Numbered from the stretch's first letter, positions 38,022 through 48,732 are shown. The stretch: 64,000 nucleotides of DNA from Cognatiluteimonas sedimenti (GCF_022808325.1 NZ_JALGCL010000002.1:373016-437015); one strand, 5' to 3'. A program made the numbers and translations. The notes: a model not told the origin generated them from the sequence alone.

Positions 38022-39371
38022 TCAGTTGCGCTGCGTGTACTGCTGCAGGCTGGCGCCGCGGCGGTCGATCCGGTCCAGGCGGTCGTCCAGCGCTGGGTGG
38101 CTCTTCACAAGTTGCGCCAGGGCGGGCGATTGCGTGCCCAGCGCGGACATCTTCTGCAGCACCGGGTACAGCGCCAGCGGATTGAAGCCCGAGCGCGCGA
38201 GGTAGACCTGCGAGGCCTCGTCGGCGTGGAATTCGGCCTCCCGGTCCAGCCGCGTCAGCATCACCGTGGCGCCATGGCGACGCACGTAGTCCTTGGCCAG
38301 GTTGGCGGCGAGATCGCCGCCGACGTTGACGTGGCCGGCGACGATATTTTCGCCGGTCTCGGTGATCGCCTGCTTGCGGATCACGTTGTAGTGGTCGCGC
38401 TGCACCACATGGCCGATCTCGTGGCCGAGCACCGCGGCGACCTCGGCGTCGTCGGCCAGCAGTTCGTACAGTCCGCGCGTCACCAGGACGTAGCCACCGG
38501 GCGCGGCGAAGGCGTTGACCTCGGGCGAGTCGATGACGCCGAAGCTCCACGGCAGCTCCGGGCGCGTGGTCTGCGACGCCAGCCAGCGGCCGATCATGTT
38601 GACCCGGCGCTGCGCTTCGGGATCGTCCAGCAGCGGCGCCGCGCCAAGGATGCGGCCGGCGATCTCCGGCCCCAACGCAAGTTCCTCCGCCGCCAGTTCG
38701 TCCTCGGACTTGCCGGTGGCAGCGTCGGCGACGTCCATCGCCTCGCTGGCATGGCCGCCGAACAGGCCGCCGCCGATCTGCGACAACAGCCCGCGCGCGG
38801 CCGACAGCGTGCTGCGCTTTTCCGCTTGCGTGCTGCCGCCGCGGACGCCAGGGTGCGCCTCGCTGGCGAAGGCCACGCTGGTGGCGCTCCAGCCCTCCGT
38901 GCGCGCCCGTGCAGCGGCGGCCTCCGGCGCGACCCGGTACGACTCCAGTGCCGCGATCTGCGCGCCGTCGTAGGCGGCCGATTGCAGCGTGCTCTCGTCG
39001 AGCCCGCGCACGCCCGCGGTCTCGGTGACGCGGCCCTTGCCGGCCTGGCCGCCGAACAGCGCGCGCACGCCGGAGGCGGAACCCGCTGCGCGGGCGGGCG
39101 CCATGCGCACGTCGTTGACGCGCACGAAGCCGAACTGCCCCGCCGTCAGCTCGACCCGGAACCACAGTCCCTGCTGGCCGGCGACGCTGACCGCTGCATC
39201 GCGCTTGAGCGTGGCGATCGCCGGCGCCTTGAAGTCCGGCGCGCTGTGGACCTCGACCGTGGGCTTGTGCACCACCGCCGCCATGTTCCCGGCGCGTGCG
39301 GCGGGCACCGCGAGCGCGGCGGCAAGCACCATCGCCGAAAGGATGGCGGAACGCAAAGCGGTGGGATGCAT
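38022..39371 (-). CDS. Secreted M48 family metalloprotease with SH3-like N-terminal domain
   Basis: 449-residue periplasmic protease. A signal peptide (AMVLAAALAVPAARA, about 27 residues) is followed by an SH3b-like domain (residues 30-90, with VHSAPDFKAPAIATLKRDAAVSV and GLWFRVE). A Thr/Ala-rich linker leads to the M48 domain. It has zinc site HEIGH near residues 315-320, the third ligand in EFHADE, and PGGYVLVTRGLYELL before the site. ATG 39371 has GGAG 9 nt upstream. It resembles BepA/LoiP-type peptidases that maintain the outer membrane, but the SH3b fusion differs from BepA, which has C-terminal TPRs. Confidence 0.9.
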   Translation of the reverse strand: MHPTALRSAILSAMVLAAALAVPAARAGNMAAVVHKPTVEVHSAPDFKAPAIATLKRDAAVSVAGQQGLWFRVELTAGQFGFVRVNDVRMAPARAAGSASGVRALFGGQAGKGRVTETAGVRGLDESTLQSAAYDGAQIAALESYRVAPEAAAARARTEGWSATSVAFASEAHPGVRGGSTQAEKRSTLSAARGLLSQIGGGLFGGHASEAMDVADAATGKSEDELAAEELALGPEIAGRILGAAPLLDDPEAQRRVNMIGRWLASQTTRPELPWSFGVIDSPEVNAFAAPGGYVLVTRGLYELLADDAEVAAVLGHEIGHVVQRDHYNVIRKQAITETGENIVAGHVNVGGDLAANLAKDYVRRHGATVMLTRLDREAEFHADEASQVYLARSGFNPLALYPVLQKMSALGTQSPALAQLVKSHPALDDRLDRIDRRGASLQQYTQRN

Positions 39372-39516
39372 GCGGAAAGCTCCGTACGGGAACGCTGTTG
39401 CCAGCCGGGTCTCAAGACAGGATCAAACGCGATTCTGGCGCGAAAAAGGCCAACATCTGCATTCAAGCGCGTGGTGGTTGACGCTGGCAAGCTGCGCCGC
39501 AACGTCGATCGCGTAT

Positions 39517-41409
39517 TCAGGCTGGCGGCGATGCGGGCCTTGCGGTTGCACGGAGCTCGCTACCGGCTTCGTCGTCGGCGGAGAACGAGTCGTGCGCCGA
39601 CAACGGTCGTTCGTCGGTGCTCGCAAGCAGGCGGCCGAGCACCGAGCACACGCGGGCGCGGGTCTGCGCGATCGGTTCGTCCTGCGCGACTGCGACGCTG
39701 ATCAGGCTGGCTACGCGCACGCTGCCGTCGTCGGGCAACACGTCGTCGTGCCCCGCAAGGTGCTCGCGCAACGCCTGGAGTTCACGCTGCGCGGTGGCGG
39801 CCACGGTGTCGCGATCCGGCCCGCCCCACATCAGCACGGTGACATCGACCAGCGATTCCCACAGCCAGCTTTTGTATTCGACCACGCCTTCCAGCGCGGC
39901 AGCCTCGGTGCCGCGGTACAGCCAGCCACGCAGGCGCCGCCGGTATTCGCGGATGCGGCGGCCGAGCGCGCGCCGGTCCAGGCCGGGGTCGGGCTCGAAG
40001 CGCAAGCGGGCCAGCGCCAGCCAGCGGTCGCGTTCGGGGTCGAACTGCGGGCGGTAATCGTCGTTGCCGACCGCGCGCCCGCGCTGGGTGGCGGCGTACA
40101 CGCGACACAGGCCGAAGCACAGGCTGACGAAGCCCAGCGCGGCGAAGATGTCGAAGAAGACGCCGAATGCGGTCAGGCCGACGAATGCAACCACTAACAG
40201 CGCCAGGTTGCTGGCGACGAAGACTTCATCGATCTCCCATGCCGGCTCGCCGCGCCAGAAGGCGAATCCGCTGAGCAGCACGAGGACCGCGGCGAGCAGG
40301 TACTTGAAGCCCGCCGGCGGCATCCAGATCGCGGTGCCGGCGAGCAGCGCCTCGACCGCTTCGGCGTGGACCTCGACCCCGGGCATGGCCGGATTGACCG
40401 GTGTCGGCTTGGCGTCGTTGAGGCCGGCGGCGGTATAGCCGACCACCGCGGTGCGGCCGTCCAGGGCCGCCATCGCACCGCCGCGATCGCAGACCGCGCG
40501 GCCCTCGATCAGGTCGGCGGCGCTGGCGTAGGGAAGCTGGCCATGCGTGCGCCAGTTCACGCGGATCGATTCCGGGTAGCCGGCCAAGGGCCGATGCTGG
40601 ACGCCGGCGGCCAACCGCAGCGACAACGATGGCAGCGCCCAGTCGCCGATGGCCTTGCGCAGCGGGATGTCGCGCAACACGCCGTCGCTGTCGCGGGTGA
40701 TGTCCAGCAGCGCGCTGTTGCGTGCCATCGCCTCGCCATACGGCTGCAGCAGCGCCACGCGCGGCCCCGGGCGGCGTGGCTGCGTGGCCAGGGCGAATGC
40801 GCCGGGCGCCTGCGATACCGGCAGCGCGCCGGGGGAATCATCGAAGCCCGCGGGCGTGCGGGTCGAGCCGAACACGAAGCGGCCACGGCCGCCGGCGGCC
40901 ATCGCCTCCAGCGTGGCGTCGCCGATCGGGTCGCTGTTGGATGGCTCGATGAACTGCACGTCGTAGCCGACCGCGCGGGCGCCGGCGCGGTCCAGCGCAT
41001 CCAGCAGGTCGGCATGGCGTTGCCTGCTCCATGGCCAGCCGCCTTCGCCGAGACGGCGGTAATACTCGATCGAGCAATCGTCGATCTCGACCACGACCAC
41101 CTTGCCCGACGGCTTCGGCTCCCACGGCCGCAGCTTGATCACCTGGTCGAAGATCGCGTTCTCGGCCGACGCGAGGCTGCGCTCGTGGTTCCAGTCCCAG
41201 GCCAGCCATCCCAGCGCGACCAGCACCAGCAGCGGGTAGAACGCGAACCGCAGGCGCAGAGCGAACCGTGCATACGGGCGCCGGTAGCCGCGCTCGAACG
41301 CGCCCCAGCGGTTGACGAAGGTGTAGCCGAGCCATGCGAACGCCGACTCCAGCCATGACAGCATTCGTTCGTGCCGGTGCCTGCCCATCCCCATCCCGTG
41401 CATCCCCAT
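39517..41409 (-). CDS. CHASE2 domain membrane protein without recognisable output domain
   Basis: 630-residue protein. An N-terminal helix at about 54-72 leads to a periplasmic CHASE2 sensor domain (about 80-340; VVVVEIDDCSIEYYRRLGEGGWPWSR, ARAVGYDVQFIEPS, AVVGYTAAGLNDAKPTPVNPAMPGVEVHAEAVEALL). Three or four helices follow (345-440). Proteins of this type usually end in an adenylate cyclase, kinase or GGDEF domain. Here the last 190 residues lack any such motif. The start is uncertain: a Met/His-rich stretch (GMHGMGMG) precedes another in-frame ATG 15 codons later. Sits between ispA and the M48 gene. Confidence 0.85.
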   Translation of the reverse strand: MGMHGMGMGRHRHERMLSWLESAFAWLGYTFVNRWGAFERGYRRPYARFALRLRFAFYPLLVLVALGWLAWDWNHERSLASAENAIFDQVIKLRPWEPKPSGKVVVVEIDDCSIEYYRRLGEGGWPWSRQRHADLLDALDRAGARAVGYDVQFIEPSNSDPIGDATLEAMAAGGRGRFVFGSTRTPAGFDDSPGALPVSQAPGAFALATQPRRPGPRVALLQPYGEAMARNSALLDITRDSDGVLRDIPLRKAIGDWALPSLSLRLAAGVQHRPLAGYPESIRVNWRTHGQLPYASAADLIEGRAVCDRGGAMAALDGRTAVVGYTAAGLNDAKPTPVNPAMPGVEVHAEAVEALLAGTAIWMPPAGFKYLLAAVLVLLSGFAFWRGEPAWEIDEVFVASNLALLVVAFVGLTAFGVFFDIFAALGFVSLCFGLCRVYAATQRGRAVGNDDYRPQFDPERDRWLALARLRFEPDPGLDRRALGRRIREYRRRLRGWLYRGTEAAALEGVVEYKSWLWESLVDVTVLMWGGPDRDTVAATAQRELQALREHLAGHDDVLPDDGSVRVASLISVAVAQDEPIAQTRARVCSVLGRLLASTDERPLSAHDSFSADDEAGSELRATARPASPPA

Positions 41410-41470
41410 GCAGGTGCGGCGCTCGCCGCGGGCTTGCGTCGAGGATCATTCCCGCCTCGTGCGGGTGTCA

Positions 41471-41492
41471 AGCGCGCGCCGGCACGCGCGCT
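41471..41492. repeat. Hairpin downstream of ispA
   Basis: AGCGCGCG (41471-41478), loop CCGGCA, CGCGCGCT (41485-41492): an 8-bp stem 13 bases beyond the ispA stop on the minus strand. With no T-tract it is at best a processing or stabilising element that marks the end of the accA-tilS-xseB-ispA run. Confidence 0.4.
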
Positions 41493-41504
41493 GGAGCGTT
41501 CGCT

Positions 41505-42395
41505 TCAGCGATCGCGCTGGATCGCCTCGCGTCCCAGTGCGGCGAGTGCATCGGTGCGCGAGCCGTACGGCGCCAGCGCCTCCTGCATCGACGCCTGCAG
41601 TTCGCGCAGCCGCGCGCGCGAGGCCTCGATGCCGAGCAGGGCCGGAAAGGTGGCCTTGTCCTGGGCGACGTCCTTGCCGGCGGTCTTGCCAAGGGTGGCG
41701 CTGTCGCCCTCGATGTCGAGCAGGTCGTCGCGGATCTGGAACGCAAGGCCGAGGGCGTCGGCGAAGCGGTCCAGCCCGGCGGCGGTCCCGGCCTCCACGC
41801 CGGCGGCGAGCGCGCCCAGGCGCACCGACGCGCGCAGCAACGCACCGGTCTTGAGTGCGTGCAGGCGCTGCAGTTCGTCGATGTCGATCCGTTGCCCCGT
41901 CGCCTCGATGTCCAGCGCCTGGCCGCCGCACATGCCGCGCGCGCCGGCGGCGGACGCCAGTTCCCGCAACATCGCCACCCGCGCCTGCGCCGGTTGCGGC
42001 GCTCGCGCCAGCAGCTCGAACGCCAGCGACTGCAGCGCATCGCCGGCGAGGATCGCGGTGGCCTCGTCGAAGGCGACGTGCACGGTCGGCTTGCCACGAC
42101 GCAGCTCGTCGTCGTCCATCGCCGGCAGGTCGTCGTGCACCAGCGAATAGGCGTGGACCAGTTCGACCGCGGCGGCGGCGTGGTCCAGCGCGGCATCGTC
42201 GCAACCGAACGCGCCGCCGGTGGCGTACACCAGCAACGGCCGCATGCGCTTGCCGCCATCGAGCGTGGCATGGTGCATCGCCGCGTGCAGGTGCCGCGGC
42301 GGCGCTTCGGCGGCAGGCAATGCCGCGAGCAGCGTGGCTTCGACCCGCGCGCGCCAGCGTGCCGGGCGCGCGTCGGGGACCGGCGGCTCAGGCAT
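41505..42395 (-). CDS. ispA: (2E,6E)-farnesyl diphosphate synthase
   Basis: 296-residue prenyltransferase that makes farnesyl diphosphate from IPP and DMAPP/GPP. First aspartate-rich motif [14 protein letters not shown] (Asp88, Asp89, Asp94-96) and the second DDLLDIEGD are present, as is [14 protein letters not shown]. Its start overlaps the xseB stop by 8 bases. No dxs gene follows as in E. coli; instead the CHASE2 gene does. It supplies the precursor used by UppS, encoded 18 kb away in this window. Confidence 0.95.
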   Translation of the reverse strand: MPEPPVPDARPARWRARVEATLLAALPAAEAPPRHLHAAMHHATLDGGKRMRPLLVYATGGAFGCDDAALDHAAAAVELVHAYSLVHDDLPAMDDDELRRGKPTVHVAFDEATAILAGDALQSLAFELLARAPQPAQARVAMLRELASAAGARGMCGGQALDIEATGQRIDIDELQRLHALKTGALLRASVRLGALAAGVEAGTAAGLDRFADALGLAFQIRDDLLDIEGDSATLGKTAGKDVAQDKATFPALLGIEASRARLRELQASMQEALAPYGSRTDALAALGREAIQRDR

Positions 42396-42660
42396 CCGGG
42401 GACGCGGCTGGCGCGGTGCCCGGGAACGGCTCGCCGCCGGCGGGGTCTTCCGGGTCGGTGAGCAGGCGCACGCGCAGTTCGGCCTGTTCCAGCGCGCCCT
42501 GGCAGCGGCGGTAGAGGCCGACGCCGCGTTCGTACGCGGCCAGCGATTCCTCCAGGCTCATGTCACCGTGCTCCATCTTCTCGACCAGCTGCTCGAGCGC
42601 ATCGAGCGAGGCTTCGAAATCGGCGACCGGGGACGCATCGGATGTTGTCTTGCGGGCCAT
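42388..42660 (-). CDS. xseB: Exodeoxyribonuclease VII small subunit
   Basis: 90-residue small subunit of exonuclease VII. The conserved block [53 protein letters not shown] is complete. The tail is a short Pro/Ala/Glu-rich stretch. It overlaps ispA by 8 bases, the usual xseB-ispA coupling. The large subunit is not in this window. Confidence 0.95.
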   Translation of the reverse strand: MARKTTSDASPVADFEASLDALEQLVEKMEHGDMSLEESLAAYERGVGLYRRCQGALEQAELRVRLLTDPEDPAGGEPFPGTAPAASPDA

Positions 42661-42691
42661 GCGGCAAGTGTGCGGCGCGGGTTCGCGGGGG

Positions 42692-44032
42692 TCAATGCGC
42701 GGGCGATCCGTGCCCGGGGGGCGCTGCTGCCTGCGCAATCTGCGACCACACCAGCTTCGCGCCGCGCGCGCCCAGCCATTGCGCGAATTCGGCCGAAAGG
42801 ATGCGGTCGCCGGCGGCCAGCAGCCGGCCCTCGGCGCTGGACAGCAGCGGCAGCCGTTCGCGCCGCCATGGCGGCATGCCGGCGTCCTGCAGCACGTGCT
42901 TGAGCGCATGCGTGTGCTTGCGTCCGGGCAGGGCGATGCGCTCGCCGCCGCGGCGCGCGTGGACGACCAGCGTATCGTCGAAGCCCGCGGCGCCTTCCAG
43001 CTGCAGCAGGCCGCCATCGGGAAGCGGCAGCGGCACGCTGCCGTCCCAAGGGCATCGCCAGCCAGCGGCCAGCGGGGCGCTTTGCCGCCCGGCATGCAGC
43101 AGGTTGCGCCAGCGCCGCACCACTGCCCCGGACCAGGCGAAGCGGGCTTCGTCGCCCGGCGCCGCCCGCAGCAGGTCGGCCTCGATCCGGTCGACGCCGG
43201 TTGCGGGCAGGGGCGGCAGGCCGCAGGCTTCGATCCAGCGCCGGAGCACGCGTGCCCGGCGCGCAGCGGGAAGGCGTGCCAGCACGTCGACGTCGAGCAC
43301 CCGCGGGTCGTCGCCGCGGGCGCCTGCCAGCGCCCTCGCATCTTCTTCGTCGAGGAGGTCGGCGGCGGCGGCGCTCAATGCGGCGCTGCGCGCGAATGCC
43401 GCGCTTGCCTGCGGCCAGCGCCGTCGCAGCAGCGGCAGCACTTCGTGGCGCAGGAAATTGCGGTCCGGCGCGCTGTCCCGGTTGGCAGGGTCCTCGATCC
43501 AGCGCAATCCATGCCGTTGCGCATGCGCAAGCAGCTCGCCACGCGACAGCGCCAGCAACGGCCGCCACAGCCAGCCGCGGCCATGGCGCCGCCACGGCCG
43601 CATTGCCGCCAGGCCGTCGGGCCCGGAGGCACGCAATGCGCGCAGCAGGAAGGTTTCTGCCTGGTCGTCGCGATGGTGGGCGAGCGCGAGCACTTCGTCG
43701 TCGCGCAGTTCGGCCGCGAAGGCGGCATGGCGGGCGCTGCGCGCGGCGGCCTCGGGTCCGCCGCCACCCGTTCGGTCGACGTCCACGCGCACGACCTGCA
43801 GCGGGATCGACCAGTCAGCGCAGACCGCCCGGCAGTGTCGCACCCATGCATCGGCCTGGGCCTGCAGCCCGTGGTGGACGTGGATCGCGCGCAGCCCGCC
43901 ATGCAACGTCGGTGCGGCGCAGGCCAGCAGGTGCAACAGCACGGTGGAATCCAGGCCGCCGCTGAAACCGACCAGGACCGGTCGCGCGGGGCCCGGCGGC
44001 GGCAACAGGCTGGGCGACGGAGGCTTGTCCAC
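42692..44032 (-). CDS. tilS: tRNA(Ile)-lysidine synthase
   Basis: 446-residue enzyme that modifies C34 of tRNA-Ile(CAU) to lysidine, so it reads AUA. The PP-loop SGGLDS is at residues 24-29. [19 protein letters not shown] and [19 protein letters not shown] are typical, and a C-terminal TilS substrate-binding domain is present. The start is uncertain: GTG 44032 is the best candidate between the accA stop (44055) and the PP-loop. No ATG lies in that interval. Confidence 0.92.
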   Translation of the reverse strand: MDKPPSPSLLPPPGPARPVLVGFSGGLDSTVLLHLLACAAPTLHGGLRAIHVHHGLQAQADAWVRHCRAVCADWSIPLQVVRVDVDRTGGGGPEAAARSARHAAFAAELRDDEVLALAHHRDDQAETFLLRALRASGPDGLAAMRPWRRHGRGWLWRPLLALSRGELLAHAQRHGLRWIEDPANRDSAPDRNFLRHEVLPLLRRRWPQASAAFARSAALSAAAADLLDEEDARALAGARGDDPRVLDVDVLARLPAARRARVLRRWIEACGLPPLPATGVDRIEADLLRAAPGDEARFAWSGAVVRRWRNLLHAGRQSAPLAAGWRCPWDGSVPLPLPDGGLLQLEGAAGFDDTLVVHARRGGERIALPGRKHTHALKHVLQDAGMPPWRRERLPLLSSAEGRLLAAGDRILSAEFAQWLGARGAKLVWSQIAQAAAPPGHGSPAH

Positions 44033-44054
44033 GGCCGCGGCGTGGCAGCGCGGA

Positions 44055-45014
44055 TCAGGCCGCTTCGTAGGCGCCGTAGGCGCGCAGGCGCTGGTAGCGG
44101 CGTTGCAGCAACTGGTCGAGCGGCAGGTCCTGCAGCATGTCGAGTTCATTGAGCAGCACGGCCTTGAGCCGCTTTGCCATCTGCATCGGGTTGCGGTGGG
44201 CGCCGCCGATCGGTTCCCGCACCACCTTGTCGACCAGGCCGAGCTCTTTCAGCCGCCGCGCGGTCAGGCCGAGCTGTTCGGCCGCATCCTTGGCCTTGTC
44301 GGCGGTTTTCCACAGGATCGAGGCGCAGCCTTCGGGCGTGATCACCGAATAGGTGCTGTACTCGAGCATGTTGGTGATGTCGCCGACGCCGATCGCCAGC
44401 GCTCCGCCGGAGCCACCCTCGCCGATCACGGTGCAGATGATCGGCGTGCGCAGCTCCGCCATCTCCAGCAGGTTGCGCGCGATCGCCTCGGACTGGCCGC
44501 GCTCCTCCGCGCCGATGCCGGGGTAGGCGCCCATGGTGTCGATGAAGGTCAGCAGCGGCAGCCCGAAGCGCTCGGCCAGCTTCATCAGCCGCAGCGCCTT
44601 GCGATAGCCCTCCGGGCGCGGCATGCCGAAATTGCGCTTGAGCTTGGCCTTGGTGTCGCGGCCCTTCTCATGGCCGATCACCACCACGCTGCGGCCATCG
44701 ATCCGCGCCAGGCCGCCGACGATGGCGGCGTCGTCCGCGTACGCGCGGTCGCCGGCCAGTTCCTGGAACTCGTCGCAGATCACCCGCAGGTAATCCAGGG
44801 TGTAGGGCCGTGCAGGATGGCGGGACAGCTGCGAGACCTGCCACGGGGTCAGGTCGCGGAAGATGTGCGCGGTGCGCTGGCGCAGCTTGTCCTGCAGCGC
44901 ATGCACTTCGGCATCGATGTTGACCGCGGGGCCATGGCTGGCATGGCGCAGTTCCTGGATCTTGGCTTCCAGATCGGCGATGGGCTGCTCGAAATCGAGG
45001 TAGTTGGGATTCAT
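44055..45014 (-). CDS. accA: Acetyl-CoA carboxylase carboxyltransferase subunit alpha
   Basis: 319-residue alpha subunit of the carboxyltransferase half of acetyl-CoA carboxylase, first step of fatty acid synthesis. Conserved blocks: [74 protein letters not shown] and [14 protein letters not shown]. The length is as expected. It follows dnaE by 94 bases with a candidate promoter in between, the common dnaE-accA-tilS order. Confidence 0.96.
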   Translation of the reverse strand: MNPNYLDFEQPIADLEAKIQELRHASHGPAVNIDAEVHALQDKLRQRTAHIFRDLTPWQVSQLSRHPARPYTLDYLRVICDEFQELAGDRAYADDAAIVGGLARIDGRSVVVIGHEKGRDTKAKLKRNFGMPRPEGYRKALRLMKLAERFGLPLLTFIDTMGAYPGIGAEERGQSEAIARNLLEMAELRTPIICTVIGEGGSGGALAIGVGDITNMLEYSTYSVITPEGCASILWKTADKAKDAAEQLGLTARRLKELGLVDKVVREPIGGAHRNPMQMAKRLKAVLLNELDMLQDLPLDQLLQRRYQRLRAYGAYEAA

Positions 45015-45041
45015 GCGCGGCCGGCGGGCGAAAAGGGGGAC

Positions 45042-45047
45042 AGTTTA
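45042..45047 (-). promoter_or_regulatory. Candidate -10 box of accA
   Basis: TAAACT on the minus strand, about 27 nt before the accA ATG, in the 94-base gap after dnaE. It may allow accA transcription independent of dnaE. No convincing -35 box. Confidence 0.35.
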
Positions 45048-45108
45048 GCCCAGCGCCGGTGCGGCTTCGGGCGGCGGGCCGGGGCCGGTCCTGCGCGGCC
45101 CCGGCTGC

Positions 45109-48100
45109 CTAGCTGGCCCAGGGCTTGGCGATCGAGAGCCGGACCGCGCGCACCCCGGGGAGGCTGCGCAGCAGCCCCGGCAGTGCGGCATCCACGCGCA
45201 CGCCCTGGCCGCCGTTGATGCTCAGGCGCCCGACCGCGTCGCGGGTGATCGCCTCCAGCAGCAGCGGCGTACTGCCGGCATGGCCGTCCAGGGCGCGGGT
45301 GAATGGACCGAGCGCGTCGCCCGCGCGCAGGTCGAGCTTCACCGACAGCCGTTGCGCGTGCTGCCTGCAGACTTCGGCATAGTCCCAGCAGCGGCGCGCG
45401 CGCAGCGAGAAACCGCCACTGAATTCGTCCTCGCGCAGCCCGCCCTCGACCACCAGGATGCGGTCGCGGCTCAGCAGGTGCGCATGCTCGTGCCAGGCCT
45501 CGGAGAAGAACGCGCATTCGATGCGGCCGTGCCCGTCTTCCAGCTGCACGAAGGCCTGCGAGTCGCCGCGCTTGCGCAGGCCGGTGACCTGCCCCGCGAC
45601 CACCACGGTCGCTTCCTGGCGCCAGCCGCGGCGCTCGTCCTCGGGGCGTTCGCTCCACAGCCGGTCCAGGTCGCCGAGGTCGTGGCCAAGCAACGCCCGC
45701 AGCTCGTCGCGATACGGATCCAGCGGATGGCCGCTGAGGTAGTGGCCGAGCGTGTCGCGCTCGCCTTGCAGGCGCTGCAGCAGCGGCCAGTCGTCCGCCT
45801 GCGGCAGGTCGAGCCGCAGCTCCGGGGCCGCGGCGGCCCCGCCGCCGAACAGCGAGACCTGGCCGGCGTCGCGTTCGCGCGCCAGCTGCTCGGTGGCCTT
45901 CAGCACTTCCGGCAACTGCAGCATCAGCGAGGCGCGGTTGCGGCCCAGCGCGTCCAGCGCGCCGGCATTGACCAACGCTTCCAGCGCGCGCTTGTTGAGC
46001 TTGTTCGAATCCACCCGCTTGCAGAAATCCAGCAGGTCGGTGAACACGCCGCCGCGCGCGCGCTCCGCGGCGATCGCCTCGCAGGCGCCGCGGCCGACGC
46101 CCTTCACCGCGCCGAGGCCGTAGCGGATGGTGTCGGCCGCGCGTGCGCCCGCCGCCGCGCCGGCCTCGATGGCCTCGAACATGTAGCTCGAGGCGTTCAC
46201 GTCCGGTGGCAGTACCGCGAGCCCCATCGCGCGCGCCTCGTCGAGGAAGCCGACCACCTTGTCGGTGTTGTCCATGTCCGAGGACAGCACCGCGGCCATG
46301 AACTGCGCCGGGTAATGCGCCTTCAGCCATGCCGTCTGGTAGGCCACCAGGGCGTAGGCGGCGGCGTGCGACTTGTTGAAGCCGTAGCCGGCGAATTTCT
46401 CCATCAGGTCGAAGATCGACGACGCCTGCCGCGCCGGCACGCCGCGCTCGGCCGCGCCGGCCTCGAACTTGGCGCGCTCCTTGGCCATCTCCTCGACTTT
46501 CTTCTTGCCCATCGCCCGCCGCAGCAGGTCGGCGCCGCCCAGCGAGTAGCCGGCCAGCACCTGGGCGATCTGCATCACCTGTTCCTGGTACACGATCACG
46601 CCGTAGGTCGGCGCCAGCACCGGTTCCAGCGCCGGATGCGGATAGCTGACTTGCGCGCGCCCGTGCTTGCGCTCGATGAAGTCGGGGATCAGGTCCATCG
46701 GCCCGGGACGGAACAGCGACACCAGCGCGATCAGGTCGCCGAAACGGTCCGGCTGCGCGCGCTTGAGCAATTCGCGCATGCCGCGCGATTCGAACTGGAA
46801 CACCGCCACGGTATCGCCGCGCGCGAACAGTTCGTAGGTGCTGGCATCGTCGAGCGGGATCGCGGTGATGTCGAGCGGGCGCGGCGACTCCGCATCCACG
46901 CCCGCGGCGCCATCCCCCGCGGACGGGCGCGGCGAGGGCCGCCGGTTGATCGCCTTGACCGCCCAATCGATGATCGTCAGCGTCCGCAGGCCGAGGAAGT
47001 CGAACTTCACCAGCCCGATCGTCTCGACGTCGTCCTTGTCGAACTGGGTCACCGGGTTGCGGCCGCCGCCGTGGCCGTCGTGTTCGGCGAACAGCGGGCA
47101 GAAATCCGACAGCGGCGAGGGCGCGATCACCACGCCGCCGGCGTGCTTGCCGGCATTGCGGGTGAGGTCCTCGAGCTGCAGCGCCAGTTCGATCAGGTCG
47201 CGGACGTCGTCCTCGGCCTGGTAGCGGGCGATCAGCTCGTCCGAACGCCAGTCGTCGTTGCTGCGCGACTTCTCGGTGCGGCCGAGCGCGTCGTCCAGCG
47301 AGATCCCCAGCGTCATCGGCACCAGCTTGGCGATGCCGTCGACGAAGCCGTAGGGGAAGCCGAGCACGCGCCCGGCGTCGCGCACCACCGCCTTCGCCGC
47401 CATGGTGCCGTAGGTGATGATCTGGCTGACGCGGTCGCGGCCGTACTTGCCGGCGACGTAGTCGATCACCTCGTCGCGGCGATCCATGCAGAAGTCGATG
47501 TCGAAGTCCGGCATCGACACGCGTTCGGGGTTGAGGAAGCGCTCGAACAGCAGGTCGTAGGGCAGCGGGTCGAGGTCGGTGATGCCCAGCGCCCAGGCCA
47601 CCAGCGAGCCGGCGCCGGAACCGCGGCCGGGGCCGACCGGGATGTCATGGTCCTTGGCCCAGTTGATGAAGTCGGCCACGATCAGGAAGTAGCCGGGGAA
47701 GCCCATCTCGACGATCACGTCGAGTTCGGATTCCAGCCGCTGTTCGTAGGGCGAGCGGCCGTGCTCGGGCGGCGGTGGGTGCTTGTCGAGCCGTTTCTCC
47801 AGGCCGGCGCGGGCCTGGCTGCGGATCCAGCTCTCCAGGGTCTCGTCGGCGGGCACCGGGAACGCGGGCAGGTAATAGGTGCCCAGCGCGAGTTCCAGGT
47901 TGCAGCGCATCGCCAGTGCGGTGGCGTTGTCGATCGCGTCGGGCACGTCGGCGAACAGCGCCGCCATTTCTTCGGTCGATTTCAGGAACTGCTCGGCGCT
48001 GTAGTCGCGCGGGCGCCTGGGATCGTCCAGCACGCGCCCGCTGGAAATGCAGACGCGGGCCTCGTGCGCGTTGAAGCCGGCGGCATCCAGGAAGCGCACG

Positions 48101-48690
48101 TCGTTGCTGGCGACCAGCGGGATGCCGCGCTGCGCCGATGCGTGCAGCGCGAAGGCGTGGAAGGCGTCCTCGCCGTCGCGGCCGCTGCGGGTGAGTTCCA
48201 GGTGCAGGCGTTCGCCGGTATGGCGTTGCCAGTCGGCCAGCCACTGTTCGGCGAGATCGTGCCTGCCCGCCGCGGTCAGGCGTCCGGCTTCGCTGTGGCG
48301 GCCGGCCAGCGCGAACAGCCCCGTGTTGTTGTCGCGCAGCCAGTCCGGGCGGACCACGACGCCGTCATGGCGCTGGCCTTCCATCCAGGCGCGGCTCAGC
48401 AGCCGCGACAGCGCCAGGTAGCCGTCGCGGTCGCGGCACAACAGCGTCAGCCGCCAGGGCGCCTCGTCGGCGTCGGCCAGCAGGATGTCGGCACCGGCGA
48501 TGGGCTTGATCCCGGCCGCCTCGGCGGCCTTGTAGAACTTGACCAGCGCGAAAAGGTTGTTGTGGTCGGTGACCGCCACCGCGGGCTGGCCCAGCGCCAC
48601 GCACCGCTCGACGAGATCCGGGATCCGGATCGTCGAGTCGATCAGCGAATATTCGCTGTGCAGGTGCAGGTGGACGAAGCGGGCGGACAT
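45109..48690 (-). CDS. dnaE: DNA polymerase III alpha subunit
   Basis: 1193-residue replicative polymerase. An N-terminal PHP domain (FVHLHLHSEYSLIDS at the start) is followed by the polymerase domain with catalytic aspartates in MPDFDIDFCMD (about residues 393-402), then helix-hairpin-helix, OB-fold and tau-binding regions. This is the DnaE1 type without exonuclease. Length is normal. Start at ATG 48690 with GGGAAGG about 3 nt upstream. Preceded by a sigma-70-like promoter. Confidence 0.97.
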   Translation of the reverse strand: MSARFVHLHLHSEYSLIDSTIRIPDLVERCVALGQPAVAVTDHNNLFALVKFYKAAEAAGIKPIAGADILLADADEAPWRLTLLCRDRDGYLALSRLLSRAWMEGQRHDGVVVRPDWLRDNNTGLFALAGRHSEAGRLTAAGRHDLAEQWLADWQRHTGERLHLELTRSGRDGEDAFHAFALHASAQRGIPLVASNDVRFLDAAGFNAHEARVCISSGRVLDDPRRPRDYSAEQFLKSTEEMAALFADVPDAIDNATALAMRCNLELALGTYYLPAFPVPADETLESWIRSQARAGLEKRLDKHPPPPEHGRSPYEQRLESELDVIVEMGFPGYFLIVADFINWAKDHDIPVGPGRGSGAGSLVAWALGITDLDPLPYDLLFERFLNPERVSMPDFDIDFCMDRRDEVIDYVAGKYGRDRVSQIITYGTMAAKAVVRDAGRVLGFPYGFVDGIAKLVPMTLGISLDDALGRTEKSRSNDDWRSDELIARYQAEDDVRDLIELALQLEDLTRNAGKHAGGVVIAPSPLSDFCPLFAEHDGHGGGRNPVTQFDKDDVETIGLVKFDFLGLRTLTIIDWAVKAINRRPSPRPSAGDGAAGVDAESPRPLDITAIPLDDASTYELFARGDTVAVFQFESRGMRELLKRAQPDRFGDLIALVSLFRPGPMDLIPDFIERKHGRAQVSYPHPALEPVLAPTYGVIVYQEQVMQIAQVLAGYSLGGADLLRRAMGKKKVEEMAKERAKFEAGAAERGVPARQASSIFDLMEKFAGYGFNKSHAAAYALVAYQTAWLKAHYPAQFMAAVLSSDMDNTDKVVGFLDEARAMGLAVLPPDVNASSYMFEAIEAGAAAGARAADTIRYGLGAVKGVGRGACEAIAAERARGGVFTDLLDFCKRVDSNKLNKRALEALVNAGALDALGRNRASLMLQLPEVLKATEQLARERDAGQVSLFGGGAAAAPELRLDLPQADDWPLLQRLQGERDTLGHYLSGHPLDPYRDELRALLGHDLGDLDRLWSERPEDERRGWRQEATVVVAGQVTGLRKRGDSQAFVQLEDGHGRIECAFFSEAWHEHAHLLSRDRILVVEGGLREDEFSGGFSLRARRCWDYAEVCRQHAQRLSVKLDLRAGDALGPFTRALDGHAGSTPLLLEAITRDAVGRLSINGGQGVRVDAALPGLLRSLPGVRAVRLSIAKPWAS

Positions 48691-48732
48691 GCCTTCCCGG
48701 GAGGAAGCGAGGAGTGCTGCAGGGATTGTGGC

